From Topomyia yanbarensis (Eukaryota > Arthropoda > Insecta > Diptera > Culicidae), in the NCBI RefSeq assembly GCF_030247195.1, contig NC_080672.1:394895037-394959036 (forward strand): a stretch of 64,000 nt of DNA. Reading direction: 5' to 3'. The notes under the pieces are model-generated. The model ran no database searches, was not told the origin of the DNA, and saw nothing but the letters and a program-made list of their open reading frames with translations. The position numbers and the translations under genes were made by a program. Shown in pieces: positions 36,450 to 47,104 of the stretch; position 1 is the first letter of the stretch, and every line of letters begins with the position of its first letter.

Positions 36450-36810
36450 CTTCAGTAGAGAAATAGGCCTACCTGCAACACTTCAAAACTCTCTCCGGTT
36501 AAGTTGCTCGTCGGTATCACCACCACCAGCGCGCTCTCTCAGTTTCCACCACCGCGGTAGACAAATGTGGCTACCTGTGGCTTGCTGCGAAAATCCCACT
36601 GTCGATGCGGCACTTTTCGGTGCCGGTGGTTTCCTTATTCGTCGTACCACTTCTGCGGTAGACAAATAGAGCAAATGGGTCTACCTGTGACGCTTCTCCT
36701 CTCGTCGATTAGAATTGCTCGACGACCCCAATACAAAATATTTTTCTGTGTGTACAGACACGATCACTGTCGATTTCTGCCACCGTGGTAGGCAAATTCG
36801 TCTACCCGCG
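36450..36810 (-). repeat. Tandem motifs in the LINE 5' UTR
   Basis: A (C/G)GGTAGNC..ATTTG.CTACC-type motif recurs at 36453-36475, 36554-36577, 36656-36687 and 36784-36808, spaced about 100-130 bp. Such promoter-proximal monomers are known in several LINE families. Confidence 0.6.
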
Positions 36811-37273
36811 GTTTGCTGTCAAAACACCACTTGTCGAGGATGCCGTTGACCACGCCTCCGACGTATCAACTGTCGACTCACACTTAACAAACTGGTCTCT
36901 CTCTCTCTCCCACAAAAACGCATACAGCGTCTCGCACTCCGTCACTCTCTCCAGAACAAAACCTTCCACCTGGAGGCACAACCGTCTCGGCCGATTGCAA
37001 AAACTGTTATGGCAGTTGTCCATTAGTCCAATAATAAAGCAGTTAGATGCCAAAATTCTGCAGTAAATACGCGTTAAACGATTGATAGTTCTGCGTATGA
37101 AATTTCATGCGCTAGGATATAATGGGTTAAAATACCCCGGTTATTAAGTGAAGCTTGTAGCTCCTACAAACTTTCAAACGCGATCTCAAGCATTAACCCG
37201 TCCGGAAGTCTCTACCCTCGGTCCTAGCAGCCTAGACCCATGCCTTCAGTAGGACCAATCAAACGATAAAATG

Positions 37274-37885
37274 AAGCTCATATCCACTAAACAACACGTT
37301 CCAAAGGAACATGACCGGGAACTCTAGTGATATAGGGTAACTCATTCCCTGTCAGAATGTGAACCGTGCACCGAAAACTAAATATCAGAATGACTCCGCG
37401 TGACCATCTAAGAACACACGCGAATATGTGAAAACCCACACGGTTACACAATCGAATTTATACATGCGAAGTCACACGCGACAAACACGTTAACATACGA
37501 ACGCTGAAGCCCTTCGCGATCATCTACGTACACTTTCGCCAGCGAACGCATAAACTTGACAACACCAATCGAAAAATAAAGCTCATACGCACTAAACAAC
37601 ACGTTCCACGGCGACACGACCGGGAATGAGTGATGTGGAAGAATTTACTCTTTTCTAGAATCTGAACCGTACACCGAAAATGATGTATCAGGTTCACGGT
37701 CCGGTTCGATCATCCAAGAACACATGCAAATATGCGAATGGACACACGTTTGTAAAATCGAATTTAAACACTCGAAGTTATATACAAGCTAGCACACGCG
37801 ACTTACAAGCACCCACGCGATCGAACACGTTAACGTACAAACGCTCGAGCCGTTCGCGATGATACACGTAAGGTTCCTACGCTCG
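37274..37885. repeat. Diverged tandem duplication, period about 305 bp
   Basis: AAGCTCATA(T/C)(C/G)CACTAAAC and AACACGTTCCA occur at 37274 and 37579. GAACCGT(G/A)CACCGAAAA occurs at 37361 and 37663. ACACGTTAAC(A/G)TAC and TTCGCGAT follow in both. The copies differ by many substitutions and small indels. Confidence 0.8.
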
Positions 37886-38655
37886 AACACATCTGCACAA
37901 TTAATATCACATTCAGAATCACGGCCCGCTTCAATTGGTCTTAGGTAGTGTTTTAGAGGGTGGCATTTCCCGTCTCTTCTGCAATTGTAGTGAGTGATTC
38001 TGACGGGGAATCCTAGCAGTAGGAAACAAATAATTAAGGTGATTGCAAGCTCTTCAAGGTGAACCTAGAAACATTTTATTTTCTTATTTTTCGCTCAAAA
38101 ATAGTAAAAGAGTTTTCAAAAAAAAAAATCAGGTTCCCATTGAAAAGTTTGAAATTATCTTAATTTGATATCAATACCATGGAAATTGATCAAGCCATTC
38201 TCTTACAATCCGAGACGCCGAATTAAAAAAAACATGTCGATTTTGCACCTTGATAAAATTCATGTATTTCCCATATAAAACTTCAATAGCTCTGGGTCAC
38301 GTGTTAAAATGGTCCAATTTCGCTCAAATTTTACTCAAAATGGATGAACAAAATTCTAATGTTGCGAAAATAACTGCCAGTCTACTGTCCATCAACACAC
38401 ATGGTTGGTTCTGCAACCTTCTTCGGTAATGTCTACTAGTATGTCGTTTAGGGGCACTACACTGAGGGCTCTGATGTGAATGCGTTAATTTATGTACGGT
38501 AAGATTTTTTTTAATTTTACGAGATTTTGGAGATTGTACCATTGAGTTACAAAAATTTACTTTCTTTTATTTCGATAATTTTAAGTCAGTAATTTGTTAT
38601 TCAATGGGATTAATTGGGAATGAGGTTTGCAAAATTATAATAACATTGAACTATA
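37886..38655. other. Unassigned region
   Basis: AT-rich, with no gene or element recognised. Confidence 0.35.
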
Positions 38656-40105
38656 GGTTTCGAGTATGTACCGTAAATGTGTACCTAATTTGAAAGTAAT
38701 TCATTCATTTTTTGATTTAAATCATCTCTGACTGTGATACACGCAATTAATAGATTAACTGTTTGTTCGTATTTATGGGATTTTCAGGTTCATCCAGTAT
38801 TTGTTTTTGCCTGGATTTCGTCGGCGTTCAGGTTTGATCCGCTTTTGTACATATCCAACTATCAATGTCATGCGCACCCATTGGCTGTTTACCGATCCTG
38901 GAATTAGTGATTTCTAGCTAGAATTAGCAGGAATTATTTTATTCTACGTTTTATTAGATCTTATTATAAAAATATATGAGATTATAAAAAAAATTCGAAG
39001 ATTTCCATCTAGATATCGGAGCACTGTAACTTAAGTTACAGCTATATATAGCCTTGTCTTTCGTGAACGAACACTTGAAGGCGGCTCCCGACATTTGATA
39101 GATGGGATCGCTGAATCGACCGTTTTGATTTGAGTGACAGTTTCTATCTTCCTACGATCGAAATACAAAATTTGTTCAATCTATAAAGAAAGTTGGACAA
39201 AATTAGGTTAATATTTTGGTTACTGACGTAAATTCATTTTCCTTTTCATCGTCTAAGAAGATTTCGCTAGAGTTTCGGAAAGTGTTGCACAAAATATAAC
39301 GGCGCGAGTGCCGGAGGGTTAAAGTAATGCATTATCGGATACTGATAACCGTTTGAGTAAATAAATTTGATCGAAGATTCTACATTATTTTAAGCATGAG
39401 CTGTTCTATTTCGTCTTATTTTGATTTTTTATGTTGATCCATTTATGAAAATGCAATTTTTTTGGTAACAGGTACAGTTTGCCTGCCAAACTAGATATTT
39501 CTTAGCGAAATTCCGCTTCCGCAGTTTTCTTCTGGTTGCCGCAATCGAATTTCGTCAGCATCTTCGTGTATAGTTTCGGTACCGTATTTTGATCATCTTA
39601 TTCTCTTTAACGTTTTGGAGGCGTTACCTTTTCACAAGTCGACAGCCCAGTTTGCTTGGACGCCACTCTTATGTTAATGTATACATAGCACAGCTGTAGA
39701 GAGACATTACGGGCCCGGTGGTCCGGCATAAGGGCCCCCTCCATCATTGTAGATTTTTCGAAAACAGAAACGGTTAAGCTCGAAATCTATTGAAGAGATA
39801 GTTACGTAGAATAAAATAATTCCTACTAATTCTAGATAGAAATCACTAATGCCAAGTTCGGTAAACAGCCAATGGGTGCGCAATGCGCATGACATTGATA
39901 GCTGGATATGTTCAAAAGCAGATCGAATTTGAACGTCGACGAAATCCAGGCAAAATCAAAAACTGGATGAACCTAAAAATTCTACAAAACGCAATTAACC
40001 AATAAACACGGATAATCCGCGTATCTATTCATTGCGTGTAACTCAGTTAAAATTTATTGAAATACTTTCAAATTGGGTACACATTTATTGTACATACTCG
40101 AAACC
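38656..40105. mobile_element. 1.45-kb element with about 310-bp terminal inverted repeats
   Basis: 38656-38980 is matched, inverted, by 39795-40105. Shared blocks include GGTTTCGAGTATGTAC, AGGTTCATCCAG, TTGCCTGGATTTCGTCG, TATCAATGTCATGCGCA, CCCATTGGCTGTTTACCGA and AGGAATTATTTTATTCTACG. The middle 800 bp has no significant open frame. Ends and target site are not precisely defined. Confidence 0.8.
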
Positions 40106-40229
40106 GATAACCCTCTGCTTTCAAGTATAGTGCATATAAACTTTTGTAGCAGAACTGTAGTAGAATACACTGAATGCTTTAAATTCAAATGATTTTTTGT
40201 ATTCATTTTTTTCCGTCGGTCTCTGTCCG

Positions 40230-40369
40230 CACTAACGGCCAATTTCTTCACTGGATGAAAACCGGTTTTTGCTGAAAACCAGTTCTCAGGTTGCTGGTGA
40301 CCAATTAGCCGAAAACTGGTTTTCAACGGAAACCGGTTTTCATCCAAGTGAAGAAATTGGCCGTAAGTG
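40230..40369. mobile_element. 140-bp foldback MITE
   Basis: ACGGCCAATTTCTTCACTGG at the left is mirrored by CCAAGTGAAGAAATTGGCCGT at the right. The inner part (GATGAAAACCGGTTTT and its inverse) continues the hairpin. It lies at the 3' edge of the SINE at 40370. Confidence 0.8.
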
Positions 40370-41636
40370 TCTATCACCGATGCCAGAGAGGTGTTTCCAC
40401 AACCAGATATCGGGTCATCAATACATGAACCGGGACCAACTGCTCTACTTCTTTTGTGAATGAAATCGTGACCAGGGTTGTTAATGCGATGGATTGAACG
40501 TTTCAACGCGATATCGTTGAATCGATAATGTTTCCGTTGAATTCAATTGCGTTGATTTTGGCGTTAATTTCATCGTTCATTGTCAACGCACTTCGATGAA
40601 AGTAACGTTAACGTTATCGAATATTTTGCGTTGATCTCTGTTTTGAACACTTACAGGCTGGTGCCTATACTATCTAATAGATGCATATTCATGATATATT
40701 TATTTTAATCGAATTAGCGACGCCTTGTCAACAAAGAATCGAATATGGGTGTGGCTTGCACGTCGAAATAATTTTATCAACTAGACCTAAACTCCTTTTC
40801 TTGACACAATAAAGAGGTGAATGGAGATCTTGAAAATCGTGATTGCTACTAATTATGAACAAAACATTTTTTTTTCAAGTAATTGTATCATAAAAAGGAG
40901 GCTGTTCAACTCCTGGCTGGTTCCGCTGGCGCTTTTTTGGAAACGGTTAACGGTCTAAAATCTATCCCGTACTTTTTTACCAACAGCTTAAAACTAAAAT
41001 TTATTCGGTCATTTATAAGAATAGCAAGCCAAAGGCACTTTTTTGGTTAAAAAACGCTGAAAGTGTCGTAAAAATTGACACAAAATTAATCAACAAAAAA
41101 ACATGGAGCACGACGGTTATATGATCATTTTTCATTGCATGTGGACTTGAAGAAAGGAACCATCTATTGGACACCGAGACTGTGCGATTTAGATTTTTTC
41201 ATTGGGTCTATGCTTATGTTAAGAATGCTTCAACAAATAAACTTAGAATCTGTACTTTAAATAAAATTTAAAATATGTGCCTTCTAACAAAAATATTACA
41301 TTAAATATAAAATTAAACTGCACTATACACTTTCTCTGACAAAAAGGTCCTTCAAACAGAATTCAACGCAAAAATTTCCGATAACGCTAACATTGTATTT
41401 AACGAAGTGCGTTGACGATGACGATGAAATTAACGTGAAATTCAACGCCGGTAATGACGATAAATTCATCGTTATCGGCGGTAAAGTTGAATTTGACGTT
41501 AACAACCCTGGTCTTGACACATAGTTTTCACCTCAGAAAATCTCACCGACCTCGGCTTGGATTGAACCCAGACCCACTGGGCTAAGTGACAGTTACGCTT
41601 ATCACTCATCTACCAGCGCGGGTTATGATCAAAATT
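40370..41636 (-). mobile_element. tRNA-derived SINE, split by a hAT-like element
   Basis: On the minus strand, GCTGGTAGATGAGTGATAAGC resembles an A box and GGGTTCAATCC a B box (41636-41520). The body matches the SINE at 44985-45214. Bases 40370-40472 are the remainder of the same copy, displaced by the insertion at 40473-41510. Confidence 0.7.
40473..41510. mobile_element. 1.04-kb hAT-like TIR element, non-coding
   Basis: Ends CAGGGTTGTTAA and TTAACAACCCTG are inverse. TIR similarity continues for about 190 bp (CGTTAATTTCATCGT, GTCAACGCACTTCG, GCGTTATCG, TTTTGCGTTGA). Flanks are ATCGTGAC (40465-40472) and GTCTTGAC (41511-41518), an 8-bp duplication with two differences. CAGGG ends plus 8-bp TSD suggest hAT. 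No transposase frame. Confidence 0.75.
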
Positions 41637-42599
41637 TGTTCAACAAAAATGCATGAAAATTGATTAAATTTTTTATTAAAAGAAACTTTTTTTTATAAGT
41701 TCTGTTAGTATAAAATACAGGAAAATATTCAGTTGGGCCTTCGGTTATGCATCTTTTAACTACTGCCATCAAATTCTATACAGCCACCTCGCCCAATTTG
41801 TTCGCTACAGCCAGTTTACTTAAACACTGTTATGGGTCTTCTTCAGGTTCCGCTGGACGATGGGCTAATAGCCCTCGATTGGGCCGTGCCCTAGTGTGTA
41901 GGAAGGGTTCTTGTGCTTGTACGCCAACTGAACGTAAATGAACGTTTTTTTTCATGCACTCGTTCAAACAAATTTCCAGGTTGAAGGTCTCGGTGGCAAT
42001 GAAAATTTCAAACCACAGGTACAGAAAGCCTGCCGAATCAGATATTTCTGTGCGATATTCGACAGCTTCGAATGCTTGAAAATATCGGCCACTTTTCCCT
42101 TTCGGTTGGCATTATGCTCGTGGTAGATGATTTGGCTACTTTTAAAAATTTCGCTAACTCGGCGTGCTAGAAGTTCGGATTCAGGCGACTCGTGAGCAGA
42201 ATTTCGCAGTGCTACTCCTATTGCTTGGGCGACATTTTTGTAACTGAAGAGCAAATTAGGATTTTTCAGATATTTTTGAATATCGTGCAAAGAAATACGT
42301 CAAGCTTAAGTCGACTAAATTTTGATTGTAAAACCTTTTAAATATCCCTACGAAATTTTTAGTGATTTTGGAAGGGGCCAATTTACTAATAATTCATATT
42401 CATCAAGGTGTCGATATTGCATGGGTTTGTTCGGATCTTTGCGTAGTTTTAGCTAGAATTCATGAGAGAAAAACACATTCAACCATGTCGGTGCGCAACG
42501 TTGCCATCCTCTGAAAATACAGAATCTCATTTGCTCGAAAGTGTATCTGACTTTCTTCGGTTTCGGGGAAAACTGATTGTATTTGGTACAGTATTATTA
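41637..42599. other. Unassigned region, includes the 108-codon frame below
   Basis: Nothing recognised apart from the minus-strand open frame at 41964-42290. Confidence 0.35.
41964..42290 (-). CDS. Hypothetical 108-aa open frame, unknown
   Basis: I do not recognise this protein. The composition looks protein-like rather than random: SPESELLARRVSEIFKSS, ANRKGKVADIFKHSKLSN and IAQKYLIRQAFCTCG suggest helical segments rich in Lys, Ser, Glu and Ile. No signal peptide, membrane segment or catalytic motif is visible. It may be an exon or a fragment of an element or retropseudogene. There is no conserved neighbour on the same strand and no clear splice site. Confidence 0.25.
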   Translation of the reverse strand: MHDIQKYLKNPNLLFSYKNVAQAIGVALRNSAHESPESELLARRVSEIFKSSQIIYHEHNANRKGKVADIFKHSKLSNIAQKYLIRQAFCTCGLKFSLPPRPSTWKFV

Positions 42600-44400
42600 A
42601 AATTCATTCTTCCAAGAAATATATAAGACTTTTTCTGAACAAGACCGTGATCGCAATTACTTCGCTTTTCTTCCCGATTTTTCTTTGGATATTAGTGTCA
42701 ATCATGTCATAGTGGAAGTCATTTTCAATTCTCTAAAACATTTAGATGTATCAAAAGGTTTTGGCCCTGATGGAATCCCACCACTATTTATGAAAAACCT
42801 AGCAACCGAGTTAACTATACCATTGTTCTGGCTGTTTAATGTGTCTTTGCAATCTGGACAGTTCCCTAAAATATGAAAAAAATCTTTTTTAGTGCCTATA
42901 TATAAATCTGGCAAAAAATCTGACGTACGTAATTATCGTGGGATAGCCATAATCTCCTGTATTCCGAAATTTTTCGAATCAAAAATAAAAAAAATATTTC
43001 TTCAAATAAAAAACAGAATTTCCAACCTCCAGCATGGCTTCTTCAAAGGTCGTTCGACCTCAACAAACTTACTAGAATTTATTAATTATACACTGATTGC
43101 AATGGATAATAAAAAATACGTTGATGCACTTTATACAGACTTTAGTAAAGCATTTGATCGCATTGACATCCCAATGTTACTTTATAAATTGACAACGATC
43201 GGCATTGAGCCTGGGCTCCTTACATGGTTAGAATCATATCTCTCCGAACGTCAGCAAATAATTAAATTTAAAGGAAAGCAATCTAATCCAATTAAAGTCA
43301 CCTCAGGAGTTCCACAAGGCTCTCATTTAGGCCCTCTATTGTTTATTTTATACGTGAACGATATCTCCTTCATTCTCAAAAAACTGAAAATACTAATTTA
43401 TGCGGACGATATGAAACTTTATTTGGAGATAAGAAATGCCGAGGATATTAATACATTTCGAAACGAAATACAAATTTTCCACATGTGGTGTCAAAAAAGC
43501 CTCTTACAACTGAACGTGAAAAAGTGTACTTCAATAACCTTTAGTTGCGAACGACAAACACCGAATGTTGAGATTACCTTAGGAAATCAGACTGTAGTAA
43601 AATGTGAAAGAATTAGGGATTTAGGTGTTATATTAGATTCAAAGTTAAATTTTATTGATCATTATAACACAATTATACACAAAGCTAACAACATGCTCAG
43701 CTTTATAAAACGCTTTAGATTTCATTTTGAAGATCCTTATACAATATAAACATTATATACTGCATATGTTAGGTCGATATTGGAATATTGCAGTATTATT
43801 TGGTGCCCTTTTTCAAGTAGACATGAAGAACGAATAGAATCGGTACAAAAACAGTTTTTATTATTTGCCCTTCATAAATTAGGATGGGCAGCATTCCCTC
43901 TGCCATCTTATGAAGCACGCTGCTTGCTTATCAATATTCAAACATTAAAGGAGCGTCGCGAATTTGCAATGCTCTCATTCATTAATAATATCGTTTCGCA
44001 TCGTATCGATTCAGCTGAAATTTTATCCAAATTGAACTTTTATGCACCTTCACGACAGCTACGAAAACGAAGTATATTTTCAATAACTCCTTTTCGCACA
44101 AACTATGCAAAATATAGCCCCATAAATCGAATGATGTCTATTTATAATCACTATTGCGACTCAATTGATTTTACGATGTCTAAACTGAAACTAAAACAAT
44201 ATTTTATACACAAAAGAAATTCTAACGCGTAAGAGGATGATTCTGTAAAAGCCGAAATTGCTCCATTTATACTAAATTCACGAAATATGAACATTAGTAA
44301 TTAAGGAAATCTGTAGTCTACATCGATTGACGAATTAAATAAATATTCTTTAATATTCTTCTTTATCCAAAAAAACTCACAATTCCAACCTTGTGCAAAT
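42600..44400 (+). mobile_element. 5'-truncated Jockey/CR1-type LINE (no RNase H)
   Basis: Starts inside ORF2 just before the RT and ends in an AT-rich tail with repeated ATATTCTTTA near 44390, where the A-rich satellite begins. No endonuclease precedes the RT, so it is a typical 5' truncation. Confidence 0.8.
42685..44232 (+). pseudogene. Jockey-type ORF2 reverse transcriptase, two nonsense codons
   Basis: One frame runs from 42685 to 44232 with stops only at 42874-42876 (TGA where a Trp codon is usual before KKSFLVPIYKSGKK) and 43747-43749 (TAA). RT landmarks: KGFGPDGIPPLFMKN, YKSGKKSDVRNYRGIAI, QHGFFKGRSTSTNL, ALYTDFSKAFDRID, SGVPQGSHLGPLLFILYVNDI and LIYADDMKLY, with the catalytic DD. The thumb has RILEYC-like RSILEYCSIIWCPF. 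No RNase H follows, which separates it from the other two LINEs here. Confidence 0.9.
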
Positions 44401-46870
44401 TGCAGTAGCAAAATAGAAACGAAAAATATAAAAAAAAGAAAAAAAACATTCAATGGAGGTAGACTTTAAAAAGAGAAAATCAAAAACCAAATAAATAAGG
44501 AACAAACGAGAAAAAATAATAAGTAGATAAAATGGAACACACCGAGAAAGCTAAAAAGTGACATTTCAAATAATGGAAATAGATTAATTACATAGTGATC
44601 CGAAATATATCCGAAATGAAAAAGTCCAATGTGGAGAAACAATAGAAAATGAACAAAATTAAGACAATAAAAAAGTTGAAATTTGAAAGTTTGTAAAAAA
44701 TTGAATAAATAGCAACATAAAACACATGGAATAAATGAAACAAAAAAATTAGACGAAGGAAATGAAAATGGAAAATAGACTAAAATTGAAGAAATAGAAA
44801 AATATTGCAAAATGGTTAAAATAATGAAAAACGGGTAAACGACGAAAAGAAGAAAAATGAACATAACAAAAAATAAAAACAAAGCTACAAAAATGTAAAC
44901 AATGCTTTTGCTAGAGGCCGTATATATTACTTCGCACTCCACAAGTATTACGGGAGGAGAAGATATATGTTAGTAAGTATAGAAGTTGGATTTTTCATCT
45001 TCTTTACCGACGCCAGAGAGATCCTACTTCTTTACCGACGCTATCTGTACTAGATATCGATCAACTTATAGACCGGGAACCAACGGCTTTACTTCCCTTC
45101 CGTGACCACAGATTTTTCACCTCAGAAAAATCTCAACGACCTCGGCTGGGATTGAACCCAGATCAATTGAAATGAGTGGTTGTCACGCTTACCACTCAAT
45201 CACCGGCGCCGTCTAAACAATTTTTTTAGCTTTGAAAAATAAAAAAATGGGAGAAATATTTTATTTAAATGAACTAATGTAGAACTGAACAAGTGCAATG
45301 AAATAATAGAATTAGAAATAAAGGGAAACAATTGGAAGGAATAGATTGAAGGGAAAAATGGAAAACAAGAACAATTGGAAAGTGGTTAAAAACAGACAAA
45401 TGTGAAGTCATCGGAAAACATGTAAAATCAAAATGGTTTAAATAGGTAAAAAATGCAAATGCTAGACGAAATGGGGAAAAATAAGAATATTACAATTTAA
45501 AAAAAAGAAAAAACTAAAAAAATAATCGGTTAAATAATAAATAAATTCATATAAAGTAAAGCTTAAAATTAGATGAAATGGAAAACATGTACAAAACACA
45601 AAAAAGATCAAAATGGAATAATGGGAAAAATATTCAAATGATAAAATGAGCCAAATGGAAAACATGAAATTCAAAATAGTTTTTCTTTGAGCGTCTTGGT
45701 GGAATGCTGAAAAATAAAAATAAAAGAAGAAATGTTTTGCTTTTAATTCCACGAGGTATTAAAAGGTATTAAAAGGTATTATTCCTTTATTTTTTTATGA
45801 AATAGTTTAAATAGGCACAAAATGAAGTAGGGCGATGAGCTTATTCAGGCCATGTTTCTATTATCACCGCATCCATTTGAAAACGCTGGTTAAAGCAGCG
45901 TCTGCCATCTTTGTTCAACGCATTGAGTCAAATGGTAGCGCAACAATAGAGGTACTCGATTCGAGTTTTCGTTGCGCTCAAACACGATAATTTCATCGTT
46001 TTCAGGGCATTTGTGTTATTATCTTGGTTCTTAACAACGTAGCAAAGCTGTTTATGCCAATTTGTAAACATTCCATTTATTTTAGGCCGTGTAATTAATG
46101 AATTTGTGAGGCGCCCTCCTTAGTGTAGTGAAAATAGGCATTTACCCTATATTGAAAAAAAAAAATTCACGCAACAGAAAAACAAATTTTAAAACTGATA
46201 AATCGAGAACAGAAAAATTCACAACAAAGAAAAAGCGAATATTTTTTTATAAAATGAAATGATTTTTTTAGAAAATGAAATGAAAAATAGGGAAAAAAGT
46301 GCGAATGGAGAAAATACTAAAGTAGGTTTATTGAAAAAATGCTAAAACATCCATAAGGATTAAAATTTTAAGCAAAAAATTCAATAAATTCAATGAAATC
46401 AATTGAACAAACGGGTGAAAAAAAAAACAAATAAAACGATAGATAAAACGCAAAAATTAAAAATAGTAGAAGTTGAAATGAAGCGAAAAAAATGGGACAA
46501 ATATAAAAAATTGTAATTTAAAGAAACAAAACAGCAACAATGGTAAACATATATAAAGGAAAATTTGAAGCAAAATATATAAAACAAAATATCCAACAAG
46601 AATACATGGCAAGAATAGAAAGAAATAAAAAAAAGAAAAATAGAAAACATCTAGATGAAACGGAAAAAGAAACAACAAAAAATGCAGAAAATTATAATAT
46701 GAAGCAATAGAACAAGAGAAAAAATTGGAATGAATAGAAACTCTAGATTATTAGATGTAAATGAATTGGAATTTTATTTGACAAATGATTTGTAAATAAT
46801 GGATTTAGATATTACAATAAATAAAGACGAAATTAAATAAAAAGAATATAAAATTTCTCCGATGAAAAGA
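44390..46870. repeat. A-rich degenerate satellite-like block 1, with inserted SINE and another repeat
   Basis: Dominated on the plus strand by variants of GAAATGGAAAA and AAAATTGAAA, with hardly any C. Interrupted at about 44905-45215 (SINE) and 45775-46150 (unassigned sequence beginning after three AGGTATTAAA units). The long minus-strand frames, rich in Phe, Leu and Tyr, are composition artefacts. Confidence 0.7.
44985..45214 (-). mobile_element. tRNA-derived SINE copy
   Basis: On the minus strand GGTGATTGAGTGGTAAGC (A-box-like) and GGGTTCAATCCC (B box) are about 50 bases apart, as in a tRNA-derived Pol III promoter. A body follows that matches the split copy at 40370-41636. CTTTACCGACGC occurs twice at its 3' side. 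Confidence 0.7.
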
Positions 46871-47029
46871 CAAAAAAATGGAAAAAATTATTTTATTTGA
46901 GAACGTTAGATAAAGATAAAAAAAACTTTCGGGTTCTCGCAATTAAATAATATTTTTAAGTGAACACGAGAAATTACTATGAATCGTTTTCTTTGTGGAT
47001 TTTCATGCTCTTTCTTAAATTAGTAATGA

Positions 47030-47104
47030 AATTTGCGTTTCGACTTCATCTCATCAGAGTCCGACACTAACTAAGTGACAGGGCTAAGCTAGCGCCGGAT
47101 TGCT
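47030..47104. repeat. Shared 75-bp repeat right of A-rich block 1
   Basis: GTTTCGACTTCATCTCATCA, TCCGACACTAACTAAGTGAC and GAGCTAGCG-like GCTAGCGCCGGATTG match 56818-56888 closely. Confidence 0.8.

Larger units (their letters stand above)
29572..37008 (-). mobile_element. I-clade LINE with both ends present, 12-bp target-site duplication
   Basis: The element is bounded by ATGGCAGTTGTC at 29560-29571 and at 37009-37020. On the minus strand it has a 5' UTR with tandem motifs, ORF1 with three CCHC knuckles, ORF2 with endonuclease, RT and RNase H, a conserved ORF2 C terminus, and a 3' UTR ending in AATAAACGTATGG plus an A run. Net of the foldback insertion (30027-31868) the LINE is about 5.6 kb. 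It carries a nonsense codon, a small deletion and a missing stretch around the insertion, so it is inactive. Confidence 0.9.
29191..37126. mobile_element. piggyBac-type MITE (TTAA target) carrying nested LINE
   Basis: TTAA at 29187-29190 is followed by CCCATTATAACCCAG. TTAA at 37127-37130 is preceded by CTAGGATATAATGGG, its inverse at 13 of 15 positions. TTAA duplication with CCC ends is the hallmark of piggyBac-family elements. Without the LINE it would be about 0.5 kb and non-coding. Confidence 0.7.
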
